A DNA stretch of 64,000 nucleotides from Apophysomyces variabilis. Taxonomy: Eukaryota > Mucoromycota > Mucoromycetes > Mucorales > Mucoraceae. Location: contig MZZL01000399.1 of the NCBI GenBank assembly GCA_002749535.1, positions 1 to 64,000 of the forward strand, written 5' to 3'. The position numbers and the translations under genes are program-made. The notes under the pieces are model-generated. The model had not been told where the DNA came from. It searched no databases and worked only from the letters and a program-made list of their open reading frames with translations. Positions 59,029 through 64,000 of the stretch are shown here, in pieces. How positions within the stretch are numbered: position 1 is the stretch's first letter; each line of letters opens with the position of its first letter.

Positions 59029-59714
59029 CAATATATACGTGTACGGCTAAGAGAGAGACAGAGAGAGAGAGGAAGGGAAGGAGGGAGCGCGCGCGCGAAC
59101 GTACGAAAGAGGAAGTGGAAGGTTCTTTATAGGGAAAATAAATGAAATTTGGGTCTTTATCTATCTTTCCCTCTCTCTCCCTTTTCTTTTTGTTTGTTGT
59201 TGTTGTTGTTGTTGTTTTTGCGATGTGTGCTATGTACGGTATGTGTGTTTCTCTGCTGTGGCTGTTGTTCTCAAGGCTAAATGTTGAATTACACCTTTTT
59301 GAGCCCAACTCCTAATTCCACACCACAGCCCCAAACTTTTTTTTTTTGCTCAGTGAGTCCTGTTTCTCTCTCTTTCTCTTTTTATTTTCTATAACTTTCT
59401 ATCGATTAGAACTCGTGGTAACTCCTGAGGTCATGCGTACATATACACAAAAAGAATAAAATACCTTTCCTTTTTTTTTCTCTTTTTTTTTTTTTTGAAT
59501 AGACGGAAAGTTAAAGTACGCGCATCCTTCTTCTTTGGTGACACAATTTTTTGGCCCCCGGAAATCTAAACAGATGAGCGTGGTGAAACCATGGATTTTG
59601 GGTTGACAGGTTCCTTAACAAGTAAACATGTTGTTATGATTGTTGCTAGGGTGAAACAAACATGGAGATAGAGATCGTTTGTTTTTGCGATTTTCCGTTG
59701 TTCGGTTAGAGAGG

Positions 59715-59716
59715 CA

Positions 59717-59760
<44 letters not shown>
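59715..59760. repeat. (CA)n-(GA)n compound microsatellite
   Basis: Roughly nine CA units pass directly into about 13 GA units, a compound simple repeat. Confidence 0.9.
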
Positions 59761-59764
<4 letters not shown>

Positions 59765-60774
59765 GTGAGAAATCCTATCTATCCATAGATAATGAAAAGA
59801 TGATAAAGCTGGTTTCCTTTTCTTCTTTAGCGTAGTGAATTAAAAACAAACATTTACACACATAGACAGATAAATGTATCCCATCCATTTAGAGGAAGGC
59901 GCTTCTTCAATGGAAGAATCATCCATTCTTTTCCTAAGCAATGTCCAGAATGCGGTCTGACAGGTTAAATGCAGTCTACTTTCAATGCATAAAAAAAAGG
60001 TCCTGTAAGCTAAATGAAACAGAAGGGAAAAGGTGGCAGCTGATCCAGGAACATGCGGAAACATTATAAAGGGAGGAGGAGAAAAAAAGGGGGGTCATTA
60101 AGTAACCCGAAGAATAAAAACGAAAAAGCCTTCGTTTGTTTCAATGTGCGATGCCAAATAGTATGTGTGTATATGTGTTTATCCATTTGTTGATATGGGG
60201 TAAGCGGGGGAAAAAAGATAGAGGAGTTTGGGGGGAGAGGTACAAGAGGGGGTGTTGGCTGTTTAGAAACCAAACAATAAGACGGAGAGAAAAGAATGAA
60301 GGCGCTATAACCTGCTTCATAAACTTCCGAAGATATGGATAACCACTAAATAGACTCAATTGTTCACTTCATCATATCTCTGGATCACCTTCCTTCTCCT
60401 ATAATGAATGTTTAGCCATTCCTGGGAACAATTATCTGTTATGCTATCTAACAAAATAACTTGATGCTTGAACTCCTGCATAGAAGAAAGGCCATTGAAA
60501 TTTTTTTTTTGGACCTTGGTACATTTTTAAATCTTTTCAGATGAACATGTCAACGAGTTGCCCGTGTAAAGGTTGATAGAGCAGGTAGTCCTTATACGAC
60601 CCTTGAAGAAAACAATAGGAAAAGAAGACTTCTCGTTGGGCGAAGTTCGACGCCAGTGAGGGAACCATGACGTCATTTTAACTCATTTTGGGTATGATTT
60701 TACGCGCTTTTTCATGATAAGTTCAGTTTTGTTTTTTGTAACCTTTGTTTTTATTTATTACAGCATAACTCGAT

Positions 60775-60994
60775 ATGTCATTCTTTGGCGGTGGTGGAAT
60801 GAGATCCCAACAAGCGGTCAATCCTCAGAACATCGCCATGGCAGAACAGGAACTTGAAATGGTCACGGATCTCTTCAATCGGTATGCCACAATCCGTGTG
60901 CGGATAGCCTAAAGGAAAAGGGGGACAGGATGCTAGAGAGAGAGAAGGAAGGAAATAAAGGGGGGGAGGGAACGGGGGTGTAGGACAGAGACGC

Positions 60995-61028
<34 letters not shown>

Positions 61029-61351
61029 TGAGAGAGAGAATCAAGCCGCGGCGGCCGTGATAGAGGAAGGGAAGGGGAGCACTCACATTGGACCAAAAAA
61101 AGGGGGGGTCAATAACAAACGAAACAAACAAGAGGATTCAGGCCAAGGGAAAGAACGAACAAAAACTGAGCATATAATATCCATTCTTTAGTGTTACGGA
61201 TTCTTGCCAAAGTAAATGTGTATCCAAGACATACGAACAAAATGAATTAAGTCAAGGAGAATCTGATTGTATCGATGCTTGTGTGGCCAAGTTCTTTCAA
61301 GTCAATAACCATGTGGGAGAGAAGATGCAACAAATGGGACAACAAAAATAG
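60775..61351 (+). CDS. TIM10: Mitochondrial import inner membrane translocase subunit TIM10
   Basis: Exons 60775-60881 and 61192-61351 total 267 nt, or 88 aa. The protein starts MSFFGGGGMRSQQAVNPQNI, and the conserved AEQELEMVTDLFNRVTDSC follows. The twin C-x3-C pairs CQSKC and CIDAC flank the usual spacer, followed by VNNHVGEKMQQM. This defines the Tim10 small chaperone of the intermembrane space, which with Tim9 escorts hydrophobic carriers to TIM22; the SLC25 carrier in this window would be a typical client. The 310-nt intron is about six times the local norm and is filled by a purine-rich microsatellite (about 60935-61040). Confidence 0.95.
60930..61045. repeat. Purine-rich (GA)n/(G)n tract inside the TIM10 intron
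   Basis: A GAGAGA repeat near 60997-61036 and G-runs (60960-60980) make nearly 100 bp almost pyrimidine-free on the plus strand. It lies entirely within the intron 60882-61191. Confidence 0.8.
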
Positions 61352-61941
61352 ACATCATTAAGGATTACTCTACGCAAAACACATTACACGCAACTCACAC
61401 ACATCAAAAAGATGTATCACACAAAAAACCTATCCAGCATTGTTATCTATTCCTATATGATATAAGTTCAATGTAGATTGATGTTAGACCAACCTTAAAA
61501 AAAAAGAAGCATGCAGCCTACACAGTCGGATGATCTGACCGGGGGGAATACAGAGAGAGACACACACATAGAGAGAGATGATCCGCGCGTACTTTAAGAT
61601 TATCTCATTCAAACCGAATGATTGGCCCTGGCTTATGGGTTGTTATGCAAGATGATGCAGCCTTCTTTTTCTGCGTAAACACACACACACACACACACAC
61701 TCACACACACAAAAAGATTGAAAAAAAGGATCCTTACCTCTCCCCTCCTCTCTCTCTTTCTCTCTCTCTCTCTATTCTCTTTTCCTTGCTTTTCCCTTTC
61801 TTCCTTTCTTTCTCTCCTGGTTCAACATTTTATCTTTCTTTTTTGTCCCTTTCTCTAGTCGAAAGGCTTCTTTTCATTTTCTTGGGATTTAATTTCCTAT
61901 ATACATTTATTCTTGGCTTCTCTTTTCTGTTTCTATCCATC
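61352..61941. other. Intergenic region between TIM10 and the coiled-coil gene
   Basis: 590 bp with (CA)n at about 61680-61708 and a T/C-rich tract from 61740 to 61850 directly upstream of the next gene. No gene seen. Confidence 0.55.
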
Positions 61942-62533
61942 ATGACACTTACCACATCCTCTTTGGATATTGCCGATTTGATTCGAGTATTGGAAGTACA
62001 ACTACCCCAAATTCAACATGATAGCATTTATGCAAGTATTTCCGGGTCCACTCTGCATAAATCAAACCAAAAGGCAGAAAAAAAGAAATAACCATTTCTT
62101 TTCAACTGAATAGGAACATCGAGCACAAATGGAAGATAACAAGGAGCAATACCGTGCTCTAAGCAAAGAAACCGAGATTTTACGAAGGGTAAATGTCAAG
62201 TAGAAATAGCTTCAATGTTGTTATTATTAGACAACAAAGACAAAAAAAATTGACAGGTTTCGATTTCTTTCTATCATGTAGAGACTATTAATTATGAAAC
62301 AAGAGAACAACACTTTCCGAAGGGCACATGAACGACTGGAATCTCAATTGTATACGCAAGAGCAGGAACTCGCCCAAATGCAAAAGGAGAACAAAAGCCT
62401 GGGAAAACGTAAAAAGGACTTGGAGAAGCGTTTGGAAAACGAGGCAAGTTTCCGAAAAAAAAAAACTAGAAGGGAGAAAGAGAAAGAAGAAAAGAAAGAA
62501 AAAAAAAGGTATAGAGAGATAGAGAGAATGTCT

Positions 62534-62567
<34 letters not shown>

Positions 62568-64000
62568 TGTGTTCTTTTTCTGTGGTGAACAAAAAAGCCT
62601 AACTTCATCCCCTTTTTCGTTCTATTTTCTTATTCTTTTTCTCCTGAATTAGTTACGAAACTATGAAAGTGATCGATTATTATGGCAACAACGAGAAGCC
62701 GATTTATGTGCAGAAATGAAACGGTATACTCAAGGACAACCACGACGTACCAGAAGTGCAACGGCCTCGAATATATTTTCTCGTTCAGAGCCACCAATGC
62801 GGCGTAAGTATATTATCTCTTTTTTATTTTTTTTATTTTTGACATTAAGGGAGGTTGGCCAAACTGAAAAAGAAAAGGAGGGGGAAGGGGGGGGGACAAT
62901 TGCTCTTTTATGGAAAGTGCGTGGACAGAAAGCGACATGTATATATGTGTGTGTCTGTGTACTATGTGGATGGACGTAAATGGAAAAAGCGGATTTTTAA
63001 GCTTGACCTCTTTCTAGAAAAATGGGATACTTGTGCAGGCATGAGTCCTCTTCTGGAAGATCGAAAATCATCATCATCAACACCATCAGCCACATTGGAT
63101 AGTGTTTCTGCTCGAGATAGCAAGATCCGTGCCCAGGATAAATTAATCCAAGATTTAAAAGCAGAACTACAACAGCAAAAACTAGTGACCCATGAAGCAT
63201 TGATGACAAATGATAGCCATGTACAGAGAATTCAAACATTGGAACTTGAGTTAGCCGAAATGAAACATGTGAATCAATCCTTGATGGAGGACAATGAAGG
63301 TTATCAGCTGTTATTACGTGAAAAAACGGAGGCAGAAGAATTACTCAAGGTAAAAAAAAAAAAACCTGTTTTCCATCTATCCCCTTATTTCTCACACGTG
63401 GCTCGGGGCTAAAATCTTGTTACTTTTTTTTTTGGTTCTAGAGACGTGAAGAAGGGGAAAAAGCACCAACCCACAAAAGCTTAGCCGCTGAGCTCAATAT
63501 GATTGCTGAAGAACGTGTATCAGATCAAAGTAAAGCACTTGTATTTCACTGTGGCGTAGTTCACTTTGGCTTACTGTTTGAAATATAATAGGATTATACG
63601 AAGAAAACCGGATTTTACAAGAAGCGAACAAGGCGCTTACAGTCTACTTGAACAAACTCCTTTTAAAGATTGTCGATAACAATCAATTGGTGGACGTGTT
63701 GAATATTGATGAAACAACCGAGGGATCCGATACAACCAAAGAATCATCCTTACCTAACAAGGAAAACCCAACGATCACAACAACTGAAACAACAACAACA
63801 ACGGCTGCTCGACCGAGACGTAGTACGATTTCAGCCTGGATTTCCTCTTCCTCCTCCTCTTCGTCAAAACAACAACAAAACGCCAACAACAGTGAAAGCG
63901 GTGGATGGACGCGAGCCTTTAAACGAATGTCGGTCATGGGATGGTCTGGCACCAAGTCCGCTTCTCCTAGCTCACCCCGCACCCGCAGCAACAGTACTTA
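61942..64000 (+). CDS. Coiled-coil protein of unknown function, 3' end outside window
   Basis: Exons 61942-62035, 62124-62188, 62282-62443, 62653-62803, 63039-63349, 63442-63529 and 63592 onwards to the window edge. It starts MTLTTSSLDIADLIRVLEVQ. Long heptad-rich segments follow: RLLIMKQENNTFRRAHERLE, EQELAQMQKENKSLGKRKKD, KIRAQDKLIQDLKAELQQQK, and RIQTLELELAEMKHVNQSLM. Between them is a Ser/Arg-rich linker (TRSATASNIFSRSEPP). The visible C-terminal part is Thr/Ser-rich (runs of Thr and Ser) with basic patches (AARPRRSTISAW and WTRAFKRMSVMGW). Intron 3 (62444-62652) uses a GC donor (GAG|GCAAGT). No catalytic domain is visible; it could be a cytoskeletal, septation or vesicle-tether scaffold. 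Confidence 0.75.

Larger units (their letters stand above)
58429..60774. other. Microsatellite-rich gene-free region upstream of TIM10
   Basis: 2.3 kb with no supportable gene. Simple repeats: (GT)n at about 59006-59028, GA-type at 59050-59080, (GTT)n at about 59192-59215, poly-T at 59337-59347 and 59479-59495, and (CA)n followed by (GA)n at 59715-59760. Open frames here are repeat-driven. Confidence 0.6.

Noticed and set aside
58844..59308. 154-codon minus-strand ORF
   Set aside because: It is built from GT, GA and GTT microsatellites (His-Thr, Ser-Leu, Thr runs) without any other support.

Overview
The window looks like nuclear DNA of an early-diverging filamentous fungus, most likely Mucoromycota (Mucorales-type). 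This is inferred from short introns (mostly 43-75 nt) with GTAAGT/GTATGT-like donors, a chitin synthase, a fungal Mnn9/Anp1-type mannosyltransferase, a ZNFX1/Hrr1-type helicase, a TTLL12 homologue and a complex I subunit. No prokaryotic features, rRNA, convincing tRNA or CRISPR were seen. Most gene models were built by hand-splicing. Where exon lengths are given, they sum to a multiple of three and rejoin conserved family motifs.

Layout. 1-1.6 kb: a LINE reverse-transcriptase fragment (minus) and MITE-like inverted-repeat DNA. 1.6-8.3 kb (+): a 12-exon ZNFX1/Hrr1-like RNA helicase with NF-X1 and RZ zinc fingers. 8.7-9.5 kb (+): MICOS subunit MIC19. 9.7-13.0 kb (+): mitochondrial Lon protease. 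14.1-15.8 kb (-): an acylcarnitine/ornithine-type mitochondrial carrier with 6-nt and 12-nt microexons. 17.7-20.6 kb (+): a TTLL12-like protein with a NAC-type UBA insert. 20.8-23.2 kb (-): an NRAMP metal transporter with a 10-nt microexon. 23.4-27.6 kb (-): Pol5/MYBBP1A. 27.9-29.6 kb (-): an F-box protein. 30.0-33.0 kb (-): chitin synthase. 35.4-35.9 kb (+): NDUFA13/GRIM-19. 36.2-37.4 kb (-): a secreted PL14-type polysaccharide lyase, probably GPI-anchored. 39.0-39.8 kb (-): a bZIP factor.

43.3-51.2 kb holds the most unusual content. Three minus-strand genes encode secreted low-complexity proteins. Each has a TATA or A/T-rich element 70-95 bp upstream, a similar signal-peptide exon of 43-46 codons, and one phase-2 intron splitting an AG|N codon. 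Their second exons are completely different: 11 Asp/Trp-Lys blocks separated by Lys-Arg sites, a Gly-Trp-His-Lys plus Asp-Gly-Met/Thr repeat, and a Pro-rich tail. A degenerate, truncated acyl-CoA-synthetase-like gene lies between the second and third.

51.6-53.6 kb (+): a PIAS/Siz SUMO E3 ligase. 54.8-55.9 kb (+): a Golgi Anp1/Mnn9-family mannosyltransferase with a stop-free 90-nt intron. 56.8-58.4 kb (+): a methyltransferase-fold protein. 60.8-61.4 kb (+): TIM10. 61.9 kb to the end (+): an incomplete coiled-coil protein.

Functionally the window mixes mitochondrial genes (MIC19, Lon, SLC25 carrier, NDUFA13, TIM10), cell-wall and secretory genes (chitin synthase, mannosyltransferase, lyase, secreted repeat proteins) and nuclear or regulatory genes (Pol5, bZIP, SUMO ligase, RNAi-type helicase). 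There is no operon-like organisation. The longer intergenic stretches hold only microsatellites and homopolymer tracts that I can recognise.
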